This document shows, in pieces, positions 1 to 12,922 of a stretch of 64,000 nt of DNA. The position numbers and the translations under genes are program-made. Source of the stretch: Phoronis australis. Its lineage: Eukaryota; Phoronida; Phoronidae. Position 1 is the first letter of the stretch. The number at the start of each line of letters is the position of its first letter. The notes under the pieces are model-generated. The model was given only the letters and a program-made list of their open reading frames with translations, ran no database searches and was not told the origin of the DNA. The stretch is from NCBI GenBank assembly GCA_002633005.1, contig NMRA01000378.1, positions 162,013-226,012 on the forward strand, given 5' to 3'.

Positions 1-3000
1 CATGAAATTGCTAAAGACCTAAATTGAGTCCGAAATCGGTCTGAGTTGAGACCGAAAGTTACCTTACTCCTGCGTAGGCTTGCGAACGGTCATCTGGTCT
101 TAATGGTCAAAATTCACGACTGCTACGACTGCTACGACTTTAAACTGTTGAAAGACAAGTTTCTTTAATATTTTCTCGGTAGTTTACAATCTAATAACCT
201 CAAACAAATTAAGGATAGTCTGCTTTGAATACTAGAACCGGCAAAGCACCGTACGGTCGCACAGACAATGCAATGCGACCTACCTGCACATATGAACTGA
301 TATTTCCAGCCATACCAGGGTCTTCCCAAGTAAACAAACGAGATCCCACTTGCATCCGAAATGTTGTAAATAAATCCCCAATTACAGTTGTGGTGTTACA
401 AGATCAATATTATACTTGAAACCGGATTTCGCACACCGCCTTTCGTAGTTCTGGGAATTTGCTACAGCGTCGTTACGGAAGTAGGCTCAGATGTAGCAAA
501 ACCCGACTAATTTCGGTCTAAATTAAGACCAAAGACAGTAAAACGACTCTGTGTTCATAAAATGGAGTTTCCCAAATTTTTGTCTTCGATCTTAACCTAG
601 CCCAAAATTTCGGTCTAAACCTGCATGGTATTATATAGGTATTTTAGTATTTGAAAAGTCCCTTTTCACGCCCCTGGACACACGATTTTTGCTGGTGTCA
701 CCAAGCTAAGACGTTGCGTTTTATGTAAGTGTATCCCTCATATTTTTGCCGTTAAAGTTCGCCTCGTTTTATATCGCAACAGTGATTACTTTGTCTGAAC
801 ATCATGCCTTATAAAAAACAGAAACAGGCGGGTAGAGTTTAGTAGCTGTCTCGCGGTTAGTAAAATCACGCTAAAATCCTGTGTTCTCTTTTAAAATGCA
901 CGGCAATATCTGTTTTATTCTCGAGAAGTTTTTCCTTTCTTGCGAGGGCCCAGCGAGGCAGTCCTATAGTTATTGAACACTACCCCGCCTCCAGTTGTCA
1001 AAACAATCAATGACTGCGCGCTCTAGCCGACTGTGGAAAGTGGACTACGTGATGCGCGGATTTTTGTGCGCGATATGAGTAAGGTAATGCTCGCCATTAT
1101 ACACGAGTCCACGATTCAGAGTTCTTGGGCATGCACAGAGCGTACGTGGTAGCGTGGTAGGGAACAGTACAGGCTGAATAAATAACCCTACTTTTACATT
1201 ACATGGAGACCCGACAATAAAATGCAGATTTCTCTTAAGATAACAAGCAAATGACGAAAACAGCGTTTGGTGATAAATTTATGCCAAGTAGTACGTGAAT
1301 GCTGCAAGATTTTTTGGAAACAGACATTTTCAGATAATTGTTAGCTTTTCAACCTCGGATGTCGGCTTTGGCTGGTCAATCAATTTGCGTGCAGGGGTGA
1401 TGGGTGTTTGTAACATTGAGTGACATCGAGGCTTTAGTTGAAATACCTTTATGACTGGTATTTTCTTTGAATGGGGGCTCACTCACAAACAGGACTGACT
1501 TTGCAAAATTACCAGATTTTTACCGACAACATCGAGCATAGGTGGTTCTCGGGAAGAAATTAGTCAACGTAGCAATCCAGGGATGAACAAATCAGAAAGA
1601 TGATCATCAGTGATTGGGTAACCCGATCATTCTGACGTATCAGATCATAAGGACCAAGAGAGAACAATGCTCTTCCGAGGTGCATGTATCCTGATATCAC
1701 CTTCCCAATCGGTTCACATATTTTATACTGTTACCAAACGTATACCTCTCCGGTCCAACTGGGAGCTTTCCAGTAAAAGAGGAGTGAAAACTTCGTTATT
1801 GCCGGCGTAATTTTCGACTAAAACAGTGCAGGGCATGTACTTCGGGAATCAAATTTCATTCATTCAATCTCGTTTCAATTTAGTAAATGCAATACCAGTG
1901 AATGCTATGATATCAAATTGTAACCCAAGGCTTCAAATAAATTGTAAATATTTCAAGTACGCTTACAAGCAGTCTTGGAATTTTCGAGTAGTTTTCCCAG
2001 ATGCGCGCTCGAGATTTTACTCCAAGAAAGTATTGGTGGTCACAACATATTGAGTAATACTCGTAAAATTGAAAATTACTGAAAATTTCGAGAACCTATG
2101 GTTGTATATGGTTTGATGACCCTCGAAGTCTATGATGAGAAATCACTCAGTCTGAATAAAGTTTTAATTATCGAGTACTTTAAGGGACTTTGGTGCCGGG
2201 TCGCGGGCCCGACCACAAAAAAAATATGTAAACCAATAAAAGTACATTCGACATACATATTTGCAAAGGCGATCAGTAAGATTTCTTTGTTGAACTATTA
2301 GGTCGCAAAAATTAGGAACATTTCTTAAAATCAATTGTGGGTGCATCCACTTTAATTCACCATCGCAATTTATTACAACTGGTGCCCAGAAAATTTTGAG
2401 ACAGCAAAATACTTGTGAAGGTCACATTAGTGGAACACAAGGTGATTCTTTTTTAATCCAGATAAGTTTCGTTACAATTGAGAAGGTAAAACAATCGGAA
2501 TGCTTTTGAAAGTATTTGCAAGCAAAGCCAAGAAATGTGGGAATTACTAAGAGCCGAAAAATTGGGAAGCATCAAGAACGCATTATTTTGGGAAGCTTGA
2601 ATTGCACGCATTCTCAAACAGACGTTTAGCCTCCATCCGGAACTTGATTGCAAAAACTGAAGTTATCTTTTGTTTGATCTTAATATCATGTGCTTTTTTT
2701 GGTTGAAGCACAACAAACACTCGGAGATTTCCGATGTCTGACTGCACGTTCATCGCGGGAAATCACCAATTGGCAACAGCCTACGTTAGAAGCCAGCAAC
2801 CCGTGGTTCTTCAGTTGTAAACAACGGCTATTTTTCAGATTCAACTTGACACTTAATTATGTGGAGGGCACTCAAATAACAATCGTGGGCGCACGAAAAC
2901 CGACTATTGGAATTGCTTAGGGAATATCCGTGAAAAATCCTGATGTGTACGAAGGGTGTCTCCATCAACGCAACAAAATAGCTTCCTTGAATTTATGATT

Positions 3001-4804
3001 CTGATGTTTTTTGACATTCTTGTCGTCAGATCACAACTCGAAAGTAATTTGATGAGAACAAATGAAAGGCGGTATTCAAAGACTTGTTCGATGCTGATTT
3101 CGTAGAGTCCCAGGTACATTTGAGTAGAAAATTCTTAGTATACCGATTTTTAGTATCCAAATTTTATGTTTCATTAGTGAATGACGTCAGTGGTGATCGA
3201 GGAACAGATAAATGCACGTAGGAAAATGAATTACTCGTAAGTATTGTACTTACGGTATGTATTTTATTTGTCTTGTTAACGTACATGTATACACACTTGT
3301 GCAAAAATTTCTTCAGGTGCAAATTTGCAACTCCTTGGGAGGTGGTTCAAAGTGAAATTGCATGTGAATAGAGGTACATGTAGATATTGCAGTTGTAAAC
3401 GCAAAATATGATTTAAAGTTACGTAAAGTTCAGCTTCAAAGCTTTGTCAAATACATTGTACATTTGTATATTGTTAAATGATACCTACATGTTGATGACT
3501 AACCTCTGGTCACCCGAGTACGTTTCATTAAGAGCAAGATAACATACTGTACACACTTCAAAATGCTTGTGACAAAGGCGGACAGTCGTGGAGTGGTGGC
3601 GTCACAACGTGCTTGCATTCACTATGAAAAGAAACGTTTATTGAAGAGCTTTGGAAGCCATTTTCGTCATTTTGAACATTTCAACTCATTGCTCATTTTC
3701 ATGTGTTTAGTGACTGTTCCCTTTCCACAAAGTGTGCTCTGATAACAACGCGAACAGCAACTCTAATTGATAAGTAATGTGCATAACAACTATTTCCCGC
3801 CAAAAAAGTTCACTCATGAGGACAGACCATCCAAAAATGAGCGTACAGCAGGCAGGTATTGGTTCAAATGTCTTGTGAACGAGTAATAAACATGCTTTTA
3901 CACACGAGTGCAAATATTGCTGATCGATACCTTTACTCACATATGCATATGAGCGTGCCTTTATTCAGCTCTCGAGAATGGTACGGCATCCATAGGCTGG
4001 TTTTTAGCCCATAGACATTAGACTCTTCTAGAAACAGCCCCCCCCCCACACAGGGGTGTGAAACTAGTGATTTCACTTCTGGTGGAATGTCAAACCTAGT
4101 TTTTGCAACATTTGCAATCTGCTCAAAAACGCAAGACGATGGAGTGGATACATTCGGGTTTGATTTTAATCTTGTAATTTTACTCTTGACGAAAAAAAAT
4201 AAAGTAAAATGTAATAAACCAATTCATTGAATAGTTGAAAGGCATTTTTAGTATCAAAGCACCCAATATTGCAATTTCATAGGCATTTTAAAGACCACTG
4301 TCATTAAACTCTTCTATGATAAGTAACGTCTAACGTTGCGTCCCACTTTCACAAAATGTAAGGACTTCTAGTCTATGGGATAGTCTTTGAACTCAAATGT
4401 GACTCAAGCCTCAGTCTCGAAACTTTGCCGCCGCATTCTCCGAGTACAAATTTGTAAATTTATTCCAATCATGTTATCCCATTGGTCAGTTTTGGAACCT
4501 GTTTCTTGAAGAGTTTTGTCTTTTAACTTGAGCCAAAAGATCGCAAAAATCTGACTACGAGTAGCCAAAAATTGACTTTTGTGTTTTGTGTTTCTGGATA
4601 CGTTTCTTGATCCATCTAGTCGAACAAATTACAGATTCGTGCCGTTTGACTTCGGGTTTTAGTAGGCATATTTCCTGGCAATGTCGCATAGCCTGTTTTC
4701 ATGAAACAGGCAAAGTCATTCGTATACTGAATTTAAATTTCTTGTGTTGCCGCACCATTAGGCCCATCGGCGTCAGTGCAGAACCGAGCTTATACATGTA
4801 ACTT
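1..4804. other. Non-coding, no gene recognised
   Basis: No reading frame here looks like a known protein and the open frames are short and of low quality. Small palindromes built on TCGGTCT/AGACCGA occur near 32-60 and again near 505-530, and may be the edges of an old mobile element. A run of C residues lies near 4040. Sequence near 866-940 resembles short repeats at 10300-10400, 10810-10890 and 20340-20400 (shared words such as AATATCTCGCG and GATCACGTGCTTT). Confidence 0.6.
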
Positions 4805-5190
4805 AGGGGCATGCGCCAATATGTGAACCGTTTGGGAAAAAGCCCACGAAAAAAGGCATTATTTCGGATATAGGCCCATGGGCCTGAAAGCTCAGCAATA
4901 TGGTAATATTGAAAAAAATATTTACCTAATTTCTTAAAAATACGCCAAGGAACGCCAAAGCTACAGAGGCAAACGTAAAAAGTTGCAATTAGAATGCACA
5001 GCTGTAGTCAAAAGGTTGCGCCTGTATGCAAATTAATGTATGGGCCTGTACAAGAGATATTACCAGGGCTTATACGCGAAACGTAGACGCATGCGCCAAT
5101 AAGCGAACCAATTGGGTAAAAAGACCACGAAAAGGCGTTATTTTGGATATAGGCCCATGGGCCTCAAAGCGCTGCAATTCGTTAGAAGTC
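4805..5190. repeat. Direct repeat pair, about 105 bp each
   Basis: The block at about 4805-4912 recurs at about 5086-5190 in the same orientation. Both contain GCATGCGCCAATA, then a CCACGAAAA segment, then GGATATAGGCCCATGGGCCT. The copies are clearly diverged by scattered substitutions and one or two indels, so this is an old local duplication or two copies of a dispersed repeat. No coding potential. Confidence 0.75.
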
Positions 5191-5649
5191 GTCTAGTTTT
5201 TATATAGTTTCCAAATGTTTCATTTTTAGCTCAAAAAAATTTGTAAGTACTTTGTGAACTTTCGTAATCTCCTAGTTGTTTTTCCCTGCTTTTTAGGTGG
5301 TTTCTTATGTTTATTAAGTTAACTTCTTTAAGGATACGTGTACCCCTAAGTAAATTGTTTTTGCTATTTTATTGCAAATAGGTGGCTCTCATTCACAAAA
5401 AATTAAATTTAAAGGATATATTTGCGTTCCATTTTGTAATGAATATTTTTGCAACAGTTACTAATTTCGTTCCATTTCTTCTCCAAATCACTGTTGCTTT
5501 ACCATTTTAAAATTCCTGAACAAGCTCTGCAAATTCATAACAAAGTGTTGCACGAATGGCAATTGAAGTTTTTTGTGTGTTTGTTTTTAACCAAAGGTAT
5601 GAATATTTCATTGCATTGTAAGCTTATTCCGAGAATTCCTTGATTACAT

Positions 5650-5999
5650 GCTCAGGGGTACCATAGAATCTTACTCACGAACCACCTACGAATCTTTGAA
5701 TCATGCATACGAACCCAAAAATCACGCATACGAACAAAAATCATTTGCACGAACCACAAAAACCATACATACAAACATAAAATCATATACACAAGCATAG
5801 AATAACAAGCGCAACAAATTATCGTTTGGTGGTTCGTGCGTATGATTTGGATGCTCGTGCGAATGAGTTGTGTTTGTATGTGTGATTTTTGTGGCTCATG
5901 CGTATGTTTTTGTTCGTATGCGGGATTTTTGGGTTTGTACACATAATTCATGGGTTCGTATGTATGACTCATAGGTTTGTAGGTGGTTCGGGAGCCCTG
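5650..5999. repeat. Fold-back (inverted repeat) of degenerate short units
   Basis: The left arm (about 5650-5800) is the approximate reverse complement of the right arm (about 5840-6000), centred near 5820. Each arm is itself a run of degenerate units of roughly 20 bp: a CGAACC or CGTATG word followed by an A/T-rich spacer such as AAAAATCA. The outer edges match as CTCAGGGGTACC near 5651 and its diverged complement GGGAGCCCTG at the right edge. The transcript would fold into a long imperfect hairpin. The 106-residue open frame inside it is only a by-product of the repeat. A fold-back or MITE origin is likely. Confidence 0.75.
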
Positions 6000-7540
6000 T
6001 AGTTAAAAATCTGAGGGAAGAGGAGATTGGTGAATCGCTTCATGAGTGTTGTACACGAAAACGCAAGATCTCGCAAGACCGCGCGAAATATCACCATATG
6101 TTTCAAGGAAAGCACGTGATCACAGTAGCTTTTCTTTTGCCTCGCTGGTTCCCTGCGTATCAGCTAGGGGTAGATGACGCGCATGTACATACTGTATCAT
6201 TCAGTAGCACGCGTTTTAGTGTAACCTCGGCAGGCATTGGTTAGCTTTACAACAAAGAAAGAAAATGACGGACTATGAACGGTGTTAAACCTTGTCATGC
6301 AAGTGGCGTGACAGCAAATAGTTCTTTTCTGCAGTAATGTGATAGCCGCGTTCTTGAATCACATACAATGCACACACATCTGCCTTGGCCGATTTAACGG
6401 ATGTGTTCTTCATAATACACGACAACAACATAAACAAAAGTCAGTGACAGTAAAAATGCTCTCCCAAAAGGTACAACCACAAATTTCTGATTCACATTTT
6501 GCACATAAATTTAAGCAGACCACAAACTACTTCCCCATTTACACTTCCTCCATCACTAGTCATGCCACTTTGTTTACGTAAAGCGCTACCTGTTAAGAAT
6601 TCGACCAGCCAATCAGAAACGCCGGTGTAAAACGAATTCACGGGGAAAATTTAATACCTGCGTGTTATCTACCTCCTTGCGGACACGCAGTGAACCCGCG
6701 AGTTCTTTTGCGAGATTGTACGGACTTCAGATTAATTTTGTGTTGTTGACGTCACATCATTTCACTGGGCCTCGAGTCAAAAATAAGTGTAAGCGATTTC
6801 CCAAGTCAAACGTAAGTCGGGGGGTAAAATCTGTCTTCCTCTATTCCAATCGACGAGTAGTAAGCAACTTTTTATCTCACAATTCGAGTCGACAAATTCC
6901 GATTAATACTTGACAAAAAGTCGCACGCCTGTACATTGTACGAGTATACTAACCGAATGTACATGTAAACGGGGTTGAAAAGCAAACGTAAAGATATTGG
7001 CAAGCACAGTGACCCCATCTAGATCTTTGAATAAAACTTCACTTGTAAGTGGGATAGTAATCTATGAATAAGCTGAAAGACTTGGTATCTTGGATACATC
7101 ACTGTCTGTAACGGCTAATTTTCCTCCAGGGCCATTTAACAAATTGCTACGCTCAAGACTAGATACATGTATGTGGAGGGCATTCAACACCTTTAATCCG
7201 GGCACTTGGTTTCCGACCCCACAAAACGTCTCTTTATTTCTGAACGACACCGCGTTGTATATATAGGTTGTTTCTTCGAAAAAGTCGCGTTATTGGGACA
7301 TCTGCACGATATCAAATGAAATTTTGTTCTTTTTTGGAATATTGTCCATGTACAGTACCTGTATTTGTTTGCCCCGTATGTCGAGAAGAAAACTGAAATG
7401 TTTCACCTCTGATCGCAAGGAGAAAGTATTTTAGAAAAAAACCTGTCGCTTATAGCAAACAAAATGTTTACCTCATCAATCTGTTGAATGTTCTCTATAG
7501 AATGGATCATAACATTTTTAGTCTCATCATCTCTGTTTAC
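6000..7540. other. Non-coding, no gene recognised
   Basis: Short low-quality frames only. A segment near 6060-6130 (CGCAAGATCTCGCAAGACC, GCACGTGATCACAG) resembles a dispersed repeat also seen near 10310 and 10815. I see nothing else that I can support. Confidence 0.5.
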
Positions 7541-7687
7541 TTTTGACCATCAACATGAATTCTATTTTTGAAAGAGGCACCTTGGATTTGTAGAGGCCTG
7601 GACCACTGACAGATGGGAACTGAAACTCAACATCAGGGGTGTCGTGATCGCTTCTATAAAGTGGACAAATATTTATTTTACGAGGCC
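7541..7687 (-). CDS. Candidate internal exon, unidentified protein
   Basis: On the minus strand a good acceptor (a pyrimidine-rich stretch ending GCTTTCAG) precedes an open segment that ends TCAAAA before a GTAAAC donor. The exon is 147 bp, a multiple of three, with phase 1 at both ends, as often seen in shuffled domain exons. The translation reads PRKINICPLYRSDHDTP, then VEFQFPSVSGPGLYKSKVPL, then a hydrophobic SKIEFMLMVK. It has the alternation of a beta-rich domain, but I do not recognise the family and found no partner exon with confidence. It could also be chance. Confidence 0.27.
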
Positions 7688-7795
7688 CTGAAAGCAGTCC
7701 TCTGAAGACTAAAAAGATATCCAATCTTGCTTTTTATTGGCCATTTATGTGACCAATATACATGTACATATTGTATTTAAAGGCATGGGCGGCTC

Positions 7796-7935
7796 ACCGT
7801 AGGGGGCTGGGTGGGGGGGTGGGCTATAGCCCAACTTTTTCAGTGCTGCACCGCCCATTGACTGTGGGCGGTGCACTACGGGGGACTGGAGTCTATAACC
7901 CTCAACTGATTTCAGTGCTGTCCCGCACATGAAAG
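7796..7935. repeat. Two-copy tandem repeat, G-rich
   Basis: A unit of roughly 65-75 bp is present twice. Copy 1 runs from CCGTAGGGGGCTGG to GTGCTGCACCGCCCAT and copy 2 from CTACGGGGGACTGG to GTGCTGTCCCGCACAT. The copies differ by about a quarter of positions. No function is evident. Confidence 0.6.
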
Positions 7936-7984
7936 GGTGATTCACTCTCCAAAGATCAGAAAGACCGCGCGCTGCCTTCATGTC

Positions 7985-10440
7985 TGTCGTTTCAAGACGA
8001 GCTCTAGTATAGTTAATTCTTTAGTTTCAGGACTAACTTGATTATGATTCACGAGCATGGTCACTTGCAAATACATGTATTTGCCACGGACGAGTCAAGT
8101 GTTGGTTAATGGCCTTTAAATTTGAAGATGCATTTTGATGTTATGGACTATCCCCCGAGGCGCATGCCGTCCTACTGTTTGCATAAAATCAATGGAACAA
8201 GAACACGTATACATACATGTAGGCCTACATCATGGAAACATGGAAAGTACATGTAGACTACGGTACATGTTAACATGAAGAAGCGATGTACTTCCCAGTA
8301 CTCCGTCAAGGGCGTGTTTCAGAGGTTCACCATTTACACGATTCAATATATCACTTTATTAGGCATAAAACACTAAGTAATTATTGTCTGAAATTCACGT
8401 AGACCACCATCTAGCACGTCCTTTTTCATAAAATGCCCACTGTCTTGTTTTTGCTGAAAATCCATCTCGAAACCTCAAATTTGGTATTTGAACAAATGCG
8501 TTTACAGCCAACAACGACAAAAATCACACGCTCTTCGTCTTATGATAACAAAACAAAAATTCCCACTTTACCCGCAAAGTCGTTAGAAATAAAGTGCACA
8601 GTTTCAAGCTAGGCTATCAGCGGGACTGGGGGAGTCTACATGTACCCAGCCGCGGTTGGTCCCGTTGGCTAACAGAACCTCACCGTTTACATTATTATAT
8701 ATCCAATCATTACTAGCAACTCTGTTTCTAAAGTGCAATAGCCCTGACGAGAGACCATTCCATGTCACTATTTAGGAGATAAACACGCTAAGAAGAAAAG
8801 TCATAGCCATTTTGACAAGCAAACATTGCCTTTCGTGGTCACTTCTAAGTACCGTATAAGTGAACTCTTTGCTGAGGACTTTCAAAACAAAAGTTAAGAA
8901 CTCTGATCGACATACATTCGAACTCTATTAACCCATTAGCACAAAAACAACAGGAGTTTCATAGGCACCTGACAAAGTCTCTGAAGTTAATGAATGACAC
9001 ATATATCTACCTACCATTTCTACGTCTTGTTAGTCAAAACAAGTCGAGGATACGTTTGTATAACGCGCTTAATGCATTTACGCGAGGTACATGTCGTCTA
9101 AACGTCTCCCCCGTTTGTAAGGCGCATTTAGAAGAATATTTACCCTCTTTTGGGCGCCACAAAATGACCCATTCAATTCACATTGCAATATGTCAACACG
9201 ATGTCTGTTTGCTGCCGACTATTGTTCGTAATTATCACTTTCCTTTAGGCTTGATCTCGTGATTCGGATATTTTTTATGCAACAATAGACGTTCTCGGCG
9301 AGCACAACTGCAGTACCGTATTATGTACTTCAGCACTGTGTATTATATGCTATGATTGCCGGACCGCTCGAATTGATAGGGGCGAATTAAGAGTCATTTT
9401 GCGTCTACTTTTTCTATATTCCATCTTTAAAATGAACGGACCGCACAAAATCCTAGTACATTATAATACATTACATTGATTGGCGTAAACATCCCATGGC
9501 GGAAAACATGTTCGACCCTAACATGCTATGAATCATAAGCGCTCGGAGAGTATTCTTCCGACTACTTGTATGAATCTAACCGTTGTATTACCTTAAACGC
9601 ACTAAAACATATACTGGCGAAACTCACCATTCCCGTAGACACAATGGCGGTCCTCTCAATTAAATATAGCAGATCCATGGGCTTCATTGCCTGTCTCCTA
9701 CTAAACCGGCCTTGTTAATTGGCTCAGAAAAGCTTACATACTGACTGCGGTCGTAGGTACGGCACTTAGTAAATAGCCCACTTTTTGTATGTGTTTTAGA
9801 TTAGTTTCTAGCTATTAATATAGACGAGTGAACACTATTCACCACTGACTGCCAGAAAGTCTTTGAAACATGATCATGCCTCACGGCGCTGTTGCCGAGT
9901 CTGACGCAACTTTTCCAATTTTGGGGTATTATGCCAGTCGTGTTCGTAAATAAGCACGTGCGTACAAGAAAACTAGGTCGAGTAATTTTGTAAAATTCTA
10001 CCATAGGCTGTTGAGTAATACACTTTCAAATTCCCTTCCATAGCACTGTGCAATGAGGTACCAGCGTGCATGTACCTTCGGAAAAAAGTCTTACTGCACC
10101 TAAAAGTTTGCTAACGAAAACCAGAAGTGTTCCGGATGGAGGCCAACTGCTGAGCGGGGGCCCTGTCTCGCTCAAATGTTGCAATCCTGCTACAGTACGT
10201 ATTACACAGATTCTAAAGAGACTGGACTTGTTACCAGTCGCAAGTTTGGGCGCAAATCTCTCTTTATACGCCGTGTAAAAAACAGTTGTCCAGGGATGCT
10301 TTGCGTAGACGCCCAATGTGATCACGTGCTTTGATTCTAAGACTTGTTGGGTATTCTTATATCGTGTTTTACGCGAGTTTCTCGCAGACCACACCATTAT
10401 GCTCCTGTTTAGGGCGACTCTATGGATACGGTGTATATAC
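7985..10440. other. Non-coding, TACATGTA-rich
   Basis: No protein-coding segment recognised. Several TACATGTA words occur between 8060 and 8650. The open frames at 8990-9262 and 9801-10004 show no family resemblance. Confidence 0.5.
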
Positions 10441-10445
10441 ATACA

Positions 10446-10545
10446 CANACATATATATATATATATATATGTGTATATGTATGTGTATGTGTATGTGTAT
10501 GTGTATGTATATGTATATGTATATATATACATATATATATATATA
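10446..10545. repeat. TA / TATG microsatellite
   Basis: About 100 bp of (TA)n flanking a (TGTATG)n and (TATATG)n core. The single unknown base at 10447 sits at its left edge, where read alignment is difficult. The open frames predicted across it on both strands are repeat artefacts. Confidence 0.95.
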
Positions 10546-10550
10546 ACTTA

Positions 10551-12886
10551 AACAGAAAGAAAGTCAAGTACGCATTGCTTGGAGTTTTTCAAGCAATGTG
10601 AAGAGGAACATACATGTAAAATAGACTAAGTACATGCAACACATGAAACTCAATATGGGGGATTTCGACTATCACAAAACGTACTCACTAGTGGATCTGA
10701 TGTTGTATTTTTTTAATGCACCGTGGGCTCGTACAATCATTGGAAACTTGTAGACATGTGAAAACTGAAGCTGCCTTTCCGGTAGGGACGTTAAGAGATT
10801 AGCTACTAAAGCTAGTATGATCACGTGCTTTGCTTGTAACGCATGGCGTTATCTCGAGTAATCTTGCCTTCTCGACACTTTCATGAGTTTACGAAACACT
10901 AAGACCTGTCGTTTTAAGTGATGGGATTTAACTTAAGCGTCATCAGATATCATGTGTCTAGAAAATCTTTCGCTTAAAACATTTACTAAAAGTCTTCATC
11001 ATTCCCAGCCCTCTATTTCGACACGCTATTCGTCAGTTTCAGTACAACGTTATCATGTATATAAATAAAGTAAAGTTCCTGCAACAGGATTCCGCCCAAA
11101 TCATATTTTTGATTTAATATTTAGGTTATTGCGTCAAACTTTGAGGTAGCAATACTATAATGTCACCAGACAGTGCTCGTCTCCACCAGGGGCGTGCACA
11201 GCGACAACTTGGCTTCAATGTGCATAGCTATGCATCGTGGTTTGACAAAACTGCCTATTTTGGCAGCGCTAATTCTTGTCAAAATTCAGAAAGTAAATGC
11301 AAGTAACCAAATGTCTTTAGGTTTCCAAGGTATCAAGTTATGAAAAATTTGTGCTAGTGACGCAAGTCTTTGTCTCAATTAAACCATTCTGTAAAGTGTT
11401 GAATACACAATTTTTAAGATCGCTGCATTTTCATACACTGTGGTGCAAATCGAGTGCTGAAGTTGATAGCACAAATTTCAACACTTGTAGGGACGTTTTT
11501 AGTTGATTGGGTTTGAATGGGGTTTTGATGATGTACATTTTAATCATCAATACTAGTTTCAATATAATATTAACCATATTACTCTTTTCCGCTATCATTT
11601 ATCTCTTGTTTTAAGAAACCGATGTTTCCGGTGTACTAGTTGACGAAATAGGGCAAAAAGTTTACACAAAGTACCAAAACAGGTTAGGAAGATTTGAAAC
11701 AGTCTGAAAAAAAGATGCAAATGGTGAAAAAATTAAGAATATTATGTTTATTCCAAACCAAAAATGTTGATTTTGTTTTCAATTTTATGTTATTACACGC
11801 GACATCACAATCATGAACGGGTCATATTAAACACAGGAATGGGCAAAACACAAGTGTAGACGTACATGTACCTTAAAGATATCTGGAGGTACATGAAACA
11901 TGACTTACATGATTAAAACGTTTTAAATGAATAATTGCAGGCTGCCTGGTATACGTTGCACCAGACGTGCGCAGGCTGCGCATGTGGGCCCAGTGCACTG
12001 ATAGCCAGGAATCATTTTTAGGGTTTATAAATATATAGTTAAAACCGAGTTGAGGAGTATGATAAAGTTTCACAATATGACACATATCTTTTTTTAATTC
12101 CATGCATGAAATGTAATTTTGATTCATGTTTTGTAACTGGTTACTTTCTACTTCAAGATACAATGTATATCAAAGCAACAAAGTGTGAAAAATCATTTAC
12201 AGAAATGGGTTACATTTGGATTATGAATTGTGACGCTTACTTAAATGCTTCGGCTTTATAGCTTCATGTTATGTATTATCATGCCAGTCAAATTGTAACT
12301 TAAGGAGGAAGCCTTTATGACACTCAGTTACCTTGGTAACAATTATGCATGCCTAGTTTCATAGTTAACGTGAACTTGGTTCACTTCGTAAAGCTAAAAA
12401 TTTCTAAAATACATTTGTAAGTCACTTACTGTGGCAAAATGCTGTTAGGATCATTTAGTTTGCACCTTGATAAGTGTGAGCATTAGCTACAATGAAAATG
12501 TTGAAACCTGTGCGTCCAATATTTTGAAGAGGTGTCATTTTTATCTCTCGCGGGAGTGTGATAACACGTGACAACATCAGAATTGGGTGGAATCGGTTAA
12601 ACAATTAGCATTCTGTAAAAATGACAAAACTCAGATTAATGTGACTTTATATATTTTTATGTAATGATTATCTGTTAATAAGGTGGACGTTGCCAGGGCA
12701 CCAGTTAGCAGCTGACGGGGGCAAGGGTTAGACGTATGAACGGTTTTCAAAATGATAAAACTGTCTCTGGTGTGGCAGCACAGGTTAAACTCATTCAAAA
12801 ACATGCATTTATATAATATTAGTTTTTGGCCAAAGTTGTAGTAAAGAAGTAAAAAACAATACCGATGCTAGAGTACAACATGTAAA
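10551..12886. other. Non-coding with dispersed repeat fragments
   Basis: No gene recognised. A segment at about 11933-11985 (AATTGCAGGCTGCCTGG, then TACGTTGCACCAGACGTGC) matches, in reverse orientation, a segment at about 26040-26090, so it belongs to a dispersed repeat family. The region near 10810-10890 resembles 10310-10390. Confidence 0.5.
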
Positions 12887-12922
12887 CGACGTTTCGATAT
12901 TGATCAAAAGTCTTCCTCAGGT
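12887..12922 (-). ncRNA. Hammerhead-ribozyme-like motif (fossil)
   Basis: Read on the minus strand this segment contains CCTGAGGAAGAC, a spacer, and CGAAACGTCG. These match the two conserved core strands of a type I hammerhead (CUGANGA and GAAA) in the arrangement I know from Penelope-like elements and retrozymes. Stem II is only weakly paired in my reading, and I did not find the third strand with certainty. It is best read as a decayed motif from a retroelement, not an active ribozyme. Confidence 0.25.

Noticed and set aside
5652-5972. 106-residue frame rich in Tyr, Pro and His
   Set aside because: It is the translation of one strand of the fold-back repeat; its periodicity follows the DNA unit.
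10026-10551. 168-residue minus frame and 70-77-residue plus frames over the microsatellite
   Set aside because: The repeated YTYTYT and YMYMYM stretches are translations of the TA/TG repeat.
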